A stretch of 36,362 nucleotides of DNA from an uncultured bacterium (GCA_947073515.1 CAMTMC010000026.1:1-36362); one strand, 5' to 3'. Shown: positions 29,877 to 36,362, counted from the stretch's first letter. The notes: generated by a model from the letters alone, not told the origin. Numbers and translations are program-made.

Positions 29877-29958
29877 GGGCGTTGAGATCAGAATACGTCT
29901 GTAGGGGCGCGTATTATCGCCCCCGCAGGCGGCTGGTAGCCGCCCCTACGGGTTTCTT
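29877..29958. repeat. foldback repeat, copy 1
   Basis: About 82 bp. Outer GTAGGGGCG (29901-29909) and CGCCCCTAC (29941-29949) enclose two hairpins, GGGCG/CGCCC and GGCGGCT-GGT-AGCCGCC. The left flank GGGCGTTGAG...GAATACGTCT and the right flank GGGTTTCTTA are shared with the copy at 30741-30822. No coding potential. Confidence 0.8.
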
Positions 29959-29979
29959 AAAAAGGGGCGGGAATGGTTT

Positions 29980-30309
29980 TTACCAGTCCTCGTCCGGAAA
30001 GGGGGAGGTGTCGCCGCTGTCCAGGCGCAGGCTCTGGGGGAAACGGAAGCCCCGGGGGGCCTGCTCCTTCAGATGGGCCTGATAGCGCTCCTGCCGCCAG
30101 GCGGCCAGCTCCTGGGGGGTCATGGCCAGGCAGGCCTCGCACTGGGCTGCCCGCTGGGTTACCTGGGGAGCGGCGGTCTGCTGGGCCGCCATGCGGTACC
30201 AGCGCAGGGCCTCCTGGTAGTCCCCAAAGCCGAAGTGCATGTCCGCGAAGGCCAGGATATGGGGCAGGCTGCCCTCCTCCGCCAGAATCCGCATCTCTTT
30301 GATGCCCAT
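29980..30309 (-). CDS. small unknown protein, TPR-like segment
   Basis: 109 residues; ATG six bases after GGGGGGAT. One TPR/Sel1-like helix pair (FADMHFGFGDYQEALRWYRMAAQQT, about residues 21-45) is followed by a second helical stretch with Cys (AAQCEACLAMTPQELAAW) and an Arg/Pro-rich C-terminus. No family recognised. It is divergent from the XRE regulator gene, with 108 bases between the starts holding an AT-rich dyad, so the regulator may control both. Confidence 0.7.
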   Translation of the reverse strand: MGIKEMRILAEEGSLPHILAFADMHFGFGDYQEALRWYRMAAQQTAAPQVTQRAAQCEACLAMTPQELAAWRQERYQAHLKEQAPRGFRFPQSLRLDSGDTSPFPDEDW

Positions 30310-30324
30310 GGATATCCCCCCTAG

Positions 30325-30365
30325 ATATATTTTATAAATACCATTGTAGCGCATTTAAAATATAT
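30325..30365. promoter_or_regulatory. AT-rich dyad in the divergent promoter region
   Basis: ATATATTTTATAAAT (30325-30339) against ATTTAAAATATAT (30353-30365): an imperfect inverted repeat in the gap between the 109-residue gene and the XRE gene; possible operator or overlapping -10 boxes. Confidence 0.4.
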
Positions 30366-30381
30366 TTTCAAGGGAAATGTA

Positions 30382-30417
30382 AGATTCTAAAATAACCTGG
30401 AAGGAGTTTTAGAATCT
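30382..30417 (+). promoter_or_regulatory. 11-bp dyad enclosing the ribosome site of the XRE gene
   Basis: AGATTCTAAAA (30382-30392) and TTTTAGAATCT (30407-30417) are perfect inverses; the 14-base loop contains AAGGAG, and the ATG follows immediately. It could be an operator for the XRE protein itself or an RNA hairpin that presents the ribosome site in its loop. Confidence 0.6.
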
Positions 30418-30720
30418 ATGAAAGAAGTTGTCACAGACCTGTGTGCTTTAATCCGGAGCGCAAGGAAAAGAGCGGGATACACCCAGGAGAAGTGCGCTGA
30501 ATTGCTGGAGATCACCACCGGGCATCTGAAATTGATTGAGGGAGGGGTCAACAACCCCTCTGTGCCGCTTCTGTTCCGGATGATGCGGCTGCTGGACTTC
30601 TCTGTGGACGGGTTGATCTTCCCGGAGCGGGAGGACAGCCGGGCGCTGCACCTGGACGGCTTGACGGAGGAACAGCAGGAGATTTTGTTCCGGCTGGTGG
30701 ACAGTATGCGGAAGCAGTAA
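30418..30720 (+). CDS. XRE-family helix-turn-helix regulator
   Basis: 100 residues. Helix-turn-helix of the XRE/Cro type at residues 8-62: LIRSARKRAGYTQEKCAELL, ITTGHLKLIEGGVNNPSVPLLFRMMRLL. The C-terminal 35 residues (FPEREDSRALHLDGLTEEQQEILFRLVDSMRK) form a short dimerisation tail typical of small chromosomal regulators. ATG directly behind an 11-bp dyad, which suggests autoregulation. Divergent from the 109-residue gene. Similar regulators are often part of toxin-antitoxin or phage modules, but no partner is recognisable here. Its terminator appears to have been split by a foldback repeat. Confidence 0.9.
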   Translation: MKEVVTDLCALIRSARKRAGYTQEKCAELLEITTGHLKLIEGGVNNPSVPLLFRMMRLLDFSVDGLIFPEREDSRALHLDGLTEEQQEILFRLVDSMRKQ

Positions 30721-30851
30721 GCACAGCGGCCCGCCGAATGGGGCGTTGAGGTAAGAATACGTCTGTAGGGGCGCATAGGATGCGCCCTTGGGCGGCTGAT
30801 AGCCGCCCCTACGGGTTTCTTACAACAACGCTCCAAAGGGGGCCGCTGTGC
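30721..30851. repeat. foldback repeat copy 2, inside a terminator loop
   Basis: Core 30741-30822 is homologous to 29877-29958 with roughly a dozen differences. Here further arms pair outside it: GTAAGAA/TTCTTAC, GGGGCGTTG/CAACGCTCC (one mismatch), and GCACAGCGGCC (30721-30731) with GGCCGCTGTGC (30841-30851) followed by T4. The outermost pair begins directly after the XRE stop and looks like that gene's terminator, into whose loop the repeat was inserted. Confidence 0.75.
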
Positions 30852-30874
30852 TTTTAAGCTGTGTTTCGTGTTTT

Positions 30875-31525
30875 TTAAAATTCTTTTTTCTCCATGATCC
30901 CCAGGGAGATCAGCCAGGAGGGGGCCATCCCCAGCAGGGCCAGCAGGGGGACGGCGGCGAAGCAGGCCATCAGCAGGGCGGGGTCCATGGCGTTCATGGC
31001 GGACAGGTCGATCACCTCCATCTGCATGAGGAGGAACATGGCCACCACCGGGGCGAAGACGATGAGGTACATGTAGGGCCGGGCCCGCTCCACCCCCAGC
31101 TTGAAGCACAGGGGGAGGAGGAAATCGCAGATCACCAGCCCCATCCCCAGGGAGACCAGCAGGGAGGCCAGGTTATCCAGCAGGGGCCCCCATCCGCCCC
31201 CCTGGATGGCGGGCAGGAGCAGGATGGCGGCCAGGCTGAACAGGGCGCCAAAGGCGGCCATCACCAGGGCGAACAGGTACCGGGCCCCCACCACGGCCCG
31301 CCGGCCGGCGGGGAAGGTGAGGGCGTACCGGTCCCACTTGGCGTGCTCGTCAATGGCGAAGGCGGACATGGGCAGCATCATGATGATGATCTGGGTGACT
31401 GACGCCATGGCCCCCACCGGGAAGATGCCGGCCAACGCCATGGCGGCGTACAGCACCAGGAATATCCCGTAGGAGCGGAAGGTCTTGCGCAGGATGAGCA
31501 TGTCTTTCAAAATGAGGCCGGTCAT
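30875..31525 (-). CDS. ABC transporter permease (ABC-2 type)
   Basis: 216 residues with six membrane helices. N-terminal TGLILKDMLILRKTFRSYG and the second segment SAFAIDEHAKWDRYALTFP are typical of the ABC-2 membrane family (ABC2_membrane_5) of Firmicutes that pairs with a single ATPase and a YtrA-type regulator. Start fixed at 31525 by the ATGA overlap with the ATPase stop; the ORF is open far upstream but only as a shadow of the ATPase gene. Substrate unknown; such operons are induced by cell-wall antibiotics in Bacillus. Confidence 0.88.
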   Translation of the reverse strand: MTGLILKDMLILRKTFRSYGIFLVLYAAMALAGIFPVGAMASVTQIIIMMLPMSAFAIDEHAKWDRYALTFPAGRRAVVGARYLFALVMAAFGALFSLAAILLLPAIQGGGWGPLLDNLASLLVSLGMGLVICDFLLPLCFKLGVERARPYMYLIVFAPVVAMFLLMQMEVIDLSAMNAMDPALLMACFAAVPLLALLGMAPSWLISLGIMEKKEF

Positions 31526-32382
31526 TTTGCCTCCCCCTTTCCAATAAACAGCATAACTTCCTCTAACGTGGCCCGCTCCACCAGCAGGCCGGGATATTTT
31601 TGGGCGAAGGCGGCCCGGTCGGCCACCAGGGCCTCGCAGCCGAACTCCCCCCGGCGTACCCGGACCAGATCCGCCGGGTCCACCCCCTCCAGCTGGGCGG
31701 CGGCGCAGGCCATCCGGCCGTAGCGCTCCAAAATCTCGTCCTTGGCCCCGGACAGCGCCACCTGGCCCTGGTGGATGTAGGTGATGTAGTCGGCCACCTT
31801 CTCCAGGTCGCTGGTGATGTGGCTGGAGATGAGGATGGAGTGTTCCTCGTCGGAGATGAAGGCCAGGAACTCGTCCAAGATCTCGTCCCGCACCACCGGG
31901 TCCAGGCCGGCGGTGGCCTCGTCCAGGATCAGCAGCTTGGGGCGGTGGGAGAGGGCGGCGGCCAGGGAGAGCTTCATCTTCATCCCCCGGGAGAACTCCT
32001 TCACGTACTTCTGTTCCGGCAGCTTGAATTTTTCCAGGTAGCGGCGGTAGAGCTGGCTGTCCCAGGCGGGGTAGACCCGGGAGAGGATCCCGTCCGCGTC
32101 CCGGGGGCGCAGGGAGTCGTGGAAGAAGCACTCGTCCAGCACCACGCCGGTGTCCGCCTTGGCCAGCCGCTCCTCCCGGACGCTGTCGTGGCCCATGACG
32201 GTGATGGAGCCGGCGTCCAGGCGGACCAGGTTCAGGATACACTTGATGGTGGTGGTCTTGCCCGCCCCGTTCTCGCCGATCAGGCCCATGATGGACCCGC
32301 CGGGGAGGGTGAGGTCAATGTCCCCCAGGGTGAAGTCCGGGTAGGACTTGCGGAGTCCATGAATTTCAATACTATTCGTCAT
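31522..32382 (-). CDS. ABC transporter ATP-binding protein
   Basis: 286 residues. Walker A GENGAGKTTT (36-45), Q-loop region near VVLDECFF, signature FSRGMKMKLSLA (a degenerate LSGGQ, as in YtrB/EcsA-like exporters), Walker B KLLILDEATAGLD, H-switch ISSHITSDLEKV. Powers the membrane protein encoded directly downstream. ATG at 32382, nine bases after AGAGG; a GTG at 32388 is possible and would overlap the regulator stop by four bases. Middle gene of the regulator-ATPase-permease operon. Confidence 0.93.
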   Translation of the reverse strand: MTNSIEIHGLRKSYPDFTLGDIDLTLPGGSIMGLIGENGAGKTTTIKCILNLVRLDAGSITVMGHDSVREERLAKADTGVVLDECFFHDSLRPRDADGILSRVYPAWDSQLYRRYLEKFKLPEQKYVKEFSRGMKMKLSLAAALSHRPKLLILDEATAGLDPVVRDEILDEFLAFISDEEHSILISSHITSDLEKVADYITYIHQGQVALSGAKDEILERYGRMACAAAQLEGVDPADLVRVRRGEFGCEALVADRAAFAQKYPGLLVERATLEEVMLFIGKGEAK

Positions 32383-32384
32383 AA

Positions 32385-32759
32385 TCACTCACCTCTATAC
32401 AGAATGTCCAGTAATTCGTGGAGCTCCTCCAGGGGGAAGCCGCCCTTCCGGGCCTCGTCCACCGCCTGGGCCAGGCGTTCCTCCACCCGGCGGAGCTGGG
32501 CCTCCCGGAGGAATTCCCGGTTCTGGGGGGCTACGAAGCAGCCCTTGCCCGGGACATTTTCCAAAAAACCCTCCCGCTCCAGCTCCTCATAGGCCCGCTT
32601 GGTGGTGATCACCGACACCCGCAGGCTCTGGGCCAGCAGCCGCATGGAGGGCAGGGCCTCCCCGGCGGCCAGGGCGCCGGTCATGATCTGCTCCTTTACC
32701 TGGTCGGCGATCTGCTCGTAGATGGGCTTGCCGCTGGAATTGCTTAAAATGATATCCAT
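32385..32759 (-). CDS. GntR-family regulator, YtrA subfamily
   Basis: 124 residues. Winged helix in residues 10-75 (PIYEQIADQVKEQIMTGAL, LPSMRLLAQSLRVSVITTKRAYEELEREGF, VPGKGCFVAP), followed by the short helical effector part of YtrA proteins (about 50 residues, EAQLRRVEERLAQAVDEARKGG). It should repress its own operon with the ABC genes until a signal, in known cases a cell-envelope antibiotic, releases it. The ribosome site is poor. The leader of about 150 bases contains GC-rich hairpins. Operator and promoter at 32892-32944. Confidence 0.92.
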   Translation of the reverse strand: MDIILSNSSGKPIYEQIADQVKEQIMTGALAAGEALPSMRLLAQSLRVSVITTKRAYEELEREGFLENVPGKGCFVAPQNREFLREAQLRRVEERLAQAVDEARKGGFPLEELHELLDILYRGE

Positions 32760-32891
32760 ATGCTGTACCAGTCAGACACTTGACAGGGCTTGGCGTTCCG
32801 CCGCCGGCGGGGGTGGGCCTGTACACAGCCCTCTCCCCCCGGCCGGAGGCGCCCTGGAAGGGCCTCTCCTTTCGGGGATGGTGGCTTGGGA

Positions 32892-32944
32892 TATAGTGTA
32901 TATATACTATATGCACAGTATATCAGCTATAGACGGTTTGTCAA
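32892..32944 (-). promoter_or_regulatory. promoter and operator of the GntR-ABC operon
   Basis: Minus strand TTGACA (32939-32944), 16-base spacer, TATACT (32917-32922); just downstream TATAGT-N8-ACTATA (32892-32911), an inverted repeat of the type bound by YtrA regulators. The rest of 32760-33064 holds GC-rich hairpins, a TTCCCCCGGGGGAA palindrome (32974-32987) and no gene. Confidence 0.75.
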
Positions 32945-33064
32945 GGGGGGCGGAGGAATTTTTTTTGGAAAATTTCCCCCGGGGGAAGACCGGCCTCCCC
33001 CAAATTCGACGGGGGGCCTGTCCTATAATGGGGGGGAAATCTGAGACAGTGAGGAGTGGACGGC

Positions 33065-33370
33065 ATGCCGGTGATCTGCAAAGAGGAGGGCCGGGGGCTG
33101 AGGGCCCTGGTGGAGGGGGAGCTGGACCACCACGGGGCCCGGGCGGTGATGGAGGCCCTGGACCGGGGGATCGACGCCGCCCGCCCCCGGGAGCTGACCC
33201 TGGACTTGAAGGGGCTGAGCTTTACGGACAGCTCCGGGATCGCCGTGCTCCTCCGGGCCCACCGGCGGATGAGCCAGGTCCAGGGGGGGCTGCGGGTGGT
33301 GAACACCCCCGCCCAGGCGGACAAGGTGTTCCAGGCCGCCGGGCTGGGGCGGATCATCCAGTTTGAGTAG
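33065..33370 (+). CDS. spoIIAA: anti-anti-sigma factor SpoIIAA
   Basis: 101 residues, a single STAS domain. In its unphosphorylated form it frees sigma-F from SpoIIAB in the forespore. The phosphorylation site is in SFTDSSGIAVLL; by alignment Ser57 corresponds to Ser58 of B. subtilis. ATG at 33065, eight bases after GAGGAG; a GTG nine bases earlier overlaps that site. First gene of the three-gene operon. A TATAAT lies at 33024-33029 without a good -35 box; a one-off 0A-like site (CGTCGAA, minus strand, 33005-33011) lies before it. The expected sigma-H promoter was not identified with certainty. Confidence 0.93.
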   Translation: MPVICKEEGRGLRALVEGELDHHGARAVMEALDRGIDAARPRELTLDLKGLSFTDSSGIAVLLRAHRRMSQVQGGLRVVNTPAQADKVFQAAGLGRIIQFE

Positions 33371-33414
33371 GGCGGGCGCCGCCGCCTGACAGCCACAAGA
33401 AAGGACCGATACAT

Positions 33415-33852
33415 ATGAAAGTGGAAAACCACGTCACGCTGGAGTTCCCCAGCCGGTCGGCCAACGAGGGGTTCATCCGGACCGCCGCCGCCTGCTTCGC
33501 CGCCCAGCTGGACCCCACCCTGGAGGAGGTCAACGACATCAAGACCGCCGTCAGCGAGGCGGTGACCAACGCCATCGTCCACGCCTACCCGGACACCCTG
33601 GGCAAGATCGCGGTGAAGCTGCGGATCCGGGAGAACCACACCCTGGAGATCGTGGTAAAAGACTGGGGGGTGGGCATCGCCGACATCGACCAGGCCCGGA
33701 CCCCCCTGTTCACCACCGGCAGCGAGGAGCGCTCCGGCATGGGCTTTACCATCATGGAGAGCTTTATGGACACCCTGAAGGTGCGCTCCGCCCCCGGCAA
33801 GGGCACCACGGTGACCATGGCCCGGAAGATTGCCCGCCGGGCGGGGCGGTGA
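33415..33852 (+). CDS. spoIIAB: anti-sigma-F factor / kinase SpoIIAB
   Basis: 145 residues, GHKL-fold ATPase. N-box EAVTNAIVHAYP, G1 DWGVGIAD, G2 ERSGMGFTIM are all present. It binds sigma-F and keeps it inactive, and phosphorylates SpoIIAA. ATG behind AAAGGA; 44 bases after spoIIAA; its TGA overlaps the GTG of sigF by three bases (GTGA). Confidence 0.95.
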   Translation: MKVENHVTLEFPSRSANEGFIRTAAACFAAQLDPTLEEVNDIKTAVSEAVTNAIVHAYPDTLGKIAVKLRIRENHTLEIVVKDWGVGIADIDQARTPLFTTGSEERSGMGFTIMESFMDTLKVRSAPGKGTTVTMARKIARRAGR

Positions 33853-34562
33853 GCGGGACCCTGTCCGGCCCCGCCCTGCTGGAGGCCGCCCGGGGCGGGG
33901 ACAGCGCCGCCTGCGAGCAGGTCCTGCTGGAGAACAACGGCCTGATCTGGAGCGTGGTCCGGCGCTACTACGGCCGGGGGGTGGAGCCTGACGACCTGTA
34001 CCAGCTGGGCTGCCTGGGGTTCCTGAAGGCGGTGCGGGGGTTCGATCCGGAGTTCGGCACCCAGTTTTCCACCTACGCCGTGCCCAAAATCGCCGGGGAG
34101 ATCCGCCGCTTCCTCCGGGACGACGGGCCGGTGAAGGTGAGCCGGGGGCTGAAGGAGCGGGGGAGCGCCATCCGGGGGGCCCGGGGGCGGCTGGCCGCCC
34201 AGCTGGGCCGGGAGCCCACCCTCAGCGAGCTGGCGGAGGACACCGGCCTGTCCCCGGAGGAGATCGCCGCCGCGGAGACGGCGGCGGAGCCGGTGGTCTC
34301 CCTCCAGACGGAGACCGGGGACGGGGGCCTGACTTTGGAGGGGATGCTCTCCACCGGCAACGAGGAGGAGGGCCTGGTGGAGCGGCTGGCCCTGCGCGCG
34401 GCCATCGCCGCTCTGCCCGAGCGGGAACAGCAGGTGCTTTTGCTGCGGTACTACCGGGGGATGACCCAGATGGACTCCGCCCGGGTGCTGGGGGTGTCCC
34501 AGGTGCAGGTGTCAAGGCTGGAGCGCCGGGCCCTGGAGAAGCTGCGCCAGCAGATGATATAG
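33849..34562 (+). CDS. sigF: RNA polymerase sigma-F factor
   Basis: 237 residues, sigma-70 family of sporulation. Region 2 (LIWSVVRRYYGRGVEPDDLYQLGCLG, FSTYAVPKIAGEIRRFLRDDG), region 3 (PTLSELAEDTGLSPEEI), region 4 (LPEREQQVLLLRYYRGMTQMDSARVLGVSQVQVSRLERRAL). The position after spoIIAB identifies it as sigma-F (spoIIAC) rather than sigma-G, which is a close relative. The GTG start overlaps spoIIAB, typical of translational coupling that keeps the stoichiometry of anti-sigma and sigma. Terminator at 34566-34603. Confidence 0.95.
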   Translation: MSGTLSGPALLEAARGGDSAACEQVLLENNGLIWSVVRRYYGRGVEPDDLYQLGCLGFLKAVRGFDPEFGTQFSTYAVPKIAGEIRRFLRDDGPVKVSRGLKERGSAIRGARGRLAAQLGREPTLSELAEDTGLSPEEIAAAETAAEPVVSLQTETGDGGLTLEGMLSTGNEEEGLVERLALRAAIAALPEREQQVLLLRYYRGMTQMDSARVLGVSQVQVSRLERRALEKLRQQMI

Positions 34563-34565
34563 GGG

Positions 34566-34603
34566 CGGGCGGGACAGGGTTGGCGTCCCGTCCCGCCCGT
34601 TTT
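34566..34603 (+). terminator. terminator of the spoIIA operon
   Basis: CGGGCGGGAC / GTCCCGCCCG stem with inner GGG/CCC pairs, followed by T4, four bases after the sigF stop. Confidence 0.85.
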
Positions 34604-34613
34604 GTGTTTGTCC

Positions 34614-34642
34614 TTGCCGCTCCCGGTAAAACCTGTTATACT
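34614..34642 (+). promoter_or_regulatory. promoter of the lipoprotein gene
   Basis: TTGCCG (34614-34619), 17-base spacer, TATACT (34637-34642). Confidence 0.65.
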
Positions 34643-34666
34643 GGAACAAAAAGGAGGCGTGTGACA

Positions 34667-35275
34667 ATGAAAAGAAAAGCGGCGCGGCTTCCGGCGGTTC
34701 TCGGCCTGTGCGCCCTGCTCCTGGGGGGCTGCGGGGCCCCCGCTGGCACCTCCGGGGCGGAAAACCTGCCTGTGGACTATTTGCTGGGGGATTTTGCTGT
34801 GGATGTCTACAACCCCTGTGAGCTGGTGGGGTTCTCGGACTACTATTTCATCGCCTCCGTGGACGAGGTCACGGCCACGTCCTACCGGCACGAGGTCACC
34901 CTTGAGACGGAGGGCGGCGGGAAAAAGACCCTGTCCACCCCCTACACCGATTACACGGTCACCGTCCTGAGAAATGTGAAGGGGGCCCTGCCGGAGGACG
35001 GGCCTGTCCCCCTGACAAAGGCCGGCGGGGTCGCCCGGGATGGGAAGAGCGTGGTGCTGTATGAGGATGACCTGCTGCTGGAGCCGGGGAAGACATACGC
35101 CATCACGGCCTGCGTCCAGGAGGACGGGACGCTGCTGGTGTCCGGCCCCAACTCCTGCGAGCTGGTGGAGGACGGCGTGAATATGATCTCTTCCGGGCTG
35201 GACGAGTACGAGTCCCATTATTTGAATGAAGTCCCCTATGACAGGGAGCGCTATGAGTACGCCCAGGGCGTGTGA
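34667..35275 (+). CDS. unknown lipoprotein
   Basis: 202 residues. Type II signal peptide MKRKAARLPAVLGLCALLL followed by the lipobox LGGC, Cys23 being the lipidated residue, then a Gly/Ala/Ser linker. The mature part is beta-rich (YYFIASVDEVTATSYRHEV, YTDYTVTVLRNVKGALP, PGKTYAITACVQEDGTLLVSG) and resembles the small surface lipoproteins of Clostridia that mirror secreted adhesion modules; no enzyme motif. ATG nine bases after AAGGAGG; the ORF is open upstream but that part lies before the promoter. Monocistronic, terminator at 35321-35354. Confidence 0.8.
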   Translation: MKRKAARLPAVLGLCALLLGGCGAPAGTSGAENLPVDYLLGDFAVDVYNPCELVGFSDYYFIASVDEVTATSYRHEVTLETEGGGKKTLSTPYTDYTVTVLRNVKGALPEDGPVPLTKAGGVARDGKSVVLYEDDLLLEPGKTYAITACVQEDGTLLVSGPNSCELVEDGVNMISSGLDEYESHYLNEVPYDRERYEYAQGV

Positions 35276-35320
35276 TGAAGTATCCTGTCCATAAATCAAT
35301 GTCATTTGGACTATACCGCC

Positions 35321-35354
35321 AAAGCCGCCCCCTTTCCAAGGGGGGCGGCTTTTT
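35321..35354 (+). terminator. terminator of the lipoprotein gene
   Basis: AAAGCCGCCCCC / GGGGGCGGCTTT stem, eight-base loop, T5. Confidence 0.85.
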
Positions 35355-35373
35355 GCCCGGACAGCCTCCTCGA

Positions 35374-35402
35374 TTGACAACGGCCCATCGCTGGGGTACA
35401 AT
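35374..35402 (+). promoter_or_regulatory. promoter of the leucine-rich-repeat gene
   Basis: TTGACA (35374-35379), 17-base spacer, TACAAT (35397-35402). Confidence 0.85.
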
Positions 35403-35433
35403 ATCCCAAAACGACAGGAAATGGGGAAGCGCT

Positions 35434-36362
35434 GTGAGATCCTTGAAAAAACTGTTGGGGGCCGCCCTGCTGGGGGCCCTCCTGCTGGCCCTGGCCGCCC
35501 CCGCCCTGGCGGCGGAGGAGGAATTTGTCCTCAAGGGCAGCGCCCTCACCGGCTACAACGGCCCCGGGGGACATGTGGTCATCCCCGACGGGGTGCGCCG
35601 GATCGGCGACTTTGTGTTCTGGGGCCGGACGGACATCACCGGTGTGACCTTCCCGGAGGGCCTGGCCTGGATCGGGGAGGAGGCCTTTTACGAGTGTACC
35701 GGCCTGACCTCCCTGCGGATCCCGGGCAGCGTGCGCACCATCAGCGAGCGGGCCTTCTCCGGCTGTACCGGCGTGACGGAGATCGTGCTGGAGGAGGGGG
35801 TGGAGTACCTGGGGGAGTACGCCTTCGGGGATTGCAGCGGCATCACGGAGCTGACCATCCCCGCCAGCATGACCACCGTGCGGGACGGCTTTGTCAGCTG
35901 CCTGGCCCTGGAGCGGGTGACCCTGTCCCCCGGCGTGAAGAAGATCGACAAGGGGGCCTTTTGGGACTGTATCTCCCTGTGGCAGGTGGACATCCCCGAC
36001 ACGGTGACCCAGATCGGCCAGGGGGCTTTTGGCAACTGCGTCAGCCTGCGGGGGGTGGACATCCCCGACAGCGTGACCCGGATAGACAGCGAGGCCTTCG
36101 CGGTGTGGCTGCTGGAGGGGAATCAGCCTGCGGGCACCACCGGCCCGGCCCTGCGGGGCGGGGCCGGGAGCCAGGCGGAGCGCCACGCCCGGGAGTGGGG
36201 GCTGGAGTTTATCCAGGCCGCCCCCGGGAACGAGCTGGAGCTGGGGCCGGAGCCCGCCCCCCTGGGGAAGGGCCGGCCCGGGCGGCGGCCCGCTCCGTCA
36301 GCCCCAGGCCCCCGGCGGGCAGCGGTTCCGCCGCCCGCCGGGGGCCTGGGGCTGACGGAGCG
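35434..36362 (+). CDS. secreted BspA-type leucine-rich-repeat protein, 3' end missing
   Basis: At least 309 codons, open at the window edge. GTG start with GGGGAAG upstream and a consensus promoter. Signal peptide of about 26 residues (MRSLKKLLGAALLGALLLAL, cut after PALA). Then about six LRR_5 repeats of roughly 23 residues with the typical signature I-G-x-x-A-F-x-x-C-x-x-L-x-x-V-x-I-P (e.g. WIGEEAFYECTGL, TISERAFSGCTGV, YLGEYAFGDCSGI, KIDKGAFWDCISL, QIGQGAFGNCVSL). Such proteins are surface adhesins or secreted glycoprotein binders of gut and oral bacteria. After about residue 255 the sequence becomes Pro/Gly/Arg-rich and runs into the terminal palindrome, so the last 25 codons may not be genuine. 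Confidence 0.88.
   Translation, partial: MRSLKKLLGAALLGALLLALAAPALAAEEEFVLKGSALTGYNGPGGHVVIPDGVRRIGDFVFWGRTDITGVTFPEGLAWIGEEAFYECTGLTSLRIPGSVRTISERAFSGCTGVTEIVLEEGVEYLGEYAFGDCSGITELTIPASMTTVRDGFVSCLALERVTLSPGVKKIDKGAFWDCISLWQVDIPDTVTQIGQGAFGNCVSLRGVDIPDSVTRIDSEAFAVWLLEGNQPAGTTGPALRGGAGSQAERHAREWGLEFIQAAPGNELELGPEPAPLGKGRPGRRPAPSAPGPRRAAVPPPAGGLGLTE
36291..36362. repeat. 72-base palindrome at the window end
   Basis: 36291-36320 and 36333-36362 are perfect 30-base inverses; the 12-base middle also pairs (GCGG/CCGC) apart from one A/C mismatch and a TT turn. It ends exactly on the last base of the window, which is the picture of a fold-back at a contig end. Confidence 0.85.

Noticed and set aside
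1-36362. CRISPR array, tRNA and rRNA genes
   Set aside because: No regularly spaced direct repeats and no tRNA T-arm/acceptor or rRNA signatures were found reading both strands.

Overview
The window looks like chromosome of an endospore-forming, GC-rich gut member of the Clostridia, most likely an Oscillospiraceae relative of Flavonifractor, Intestinimonas or Lawsonibacter. The evidence is the set of sporulation genes (spo0A, spoIVB and the spoIIAA-spoIIAB-sigF operon), strong AGGAGG-type ribosome sites, frequent TTG and GTG starts, and Clostridia-type families (TIGR03905, CD1247-like, DUF1934, DUF1461, YtrA-type GntR). The taxon is an inference from gene content. I see no tRNA, rRNA or CRISPR array.

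Layout. 1-4165: a mono-cluster ferredoxin, a CorC-like CBS protein, then a three-gene plus-strand operon (ClC transporter resembling the fluoride branch, glyoxalase-like protein, acyltransferase-3 membrane protein). 4176-7925: a sporulation block on the minus strand, spoIVB then spo0A then a TSCPD protein. A plus-strand, AT-richer RelA/SpoT-domain gene with its own promoter sits between spoIVB and spo0A, which are usually neighbours. 8025-13995: minus-strand housekeeping genes (ArsC/Spx-like protein, two small unknowns, uracil permease, DUF1461 protein, CstA). The permease is preceded by a 19-residue leader ORF and an intrinsic terminator arranged like a pyrBI attenuator. 14146-21076: LTA-synthase-like enzyme, an unassigned structured stretch closed by a plus-strand terminator, a FAD oxidoreductase with a small basic protein, an orphan tyrosine integrase behind a 36-bp palindrome, and a cytoplasmic GH13 enzyme.

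21253-27268: FtsH, Nudix hydrolase, ArgS, DUF1934 protein and an unknown 137-residue protein. A 163-bp element with imperfect terminal inverted repeats lies in front of argS. 27269-28677: an AT-rich islet with a consensus promoter, a small membrane protein and a secreted-protein gene broken by one frameshift in a T6 tract and one in-frame TAG. 28685-32759: CD1247-like zinc-ribbon protein, EF-P, a small unknown facing an XRE regulator whose start is embedded in an 11-bp dyad, and a GntR-ABC transporter operon behind a consensus promoter and a TATAGT/ACTATA operator. Foldback repeats of one family lie at 29877-29958 and 30741-30822; the second appears to have landed in the loop of the XRE gene's terminator. 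33065-36362: spoIIA operon, a lipoprotein and a BspA-type leucine-rich-repeat protein running off the window, which ends exactly at the edge of a near-perfect 72-base palindrome.

How the genes connect. Spo0A, SpoIVB and the SpoIIAA/AB/sigma-F switch belong to one developmental pathway: commitment, forespore sigma-F partner switching, and the SpoIVB signal that triggers sigma-K processing. The RelA/SpoT-domain enzyme inside this block would make a starvation alarmone or act as a toxin, but a functional link to sporulation is only suggested by position. The best candidates for something undescribed are the uracil-permease attenuator, the RelA/SpoT insertion, the foldback repeat families and the structured region at 16268-16497.
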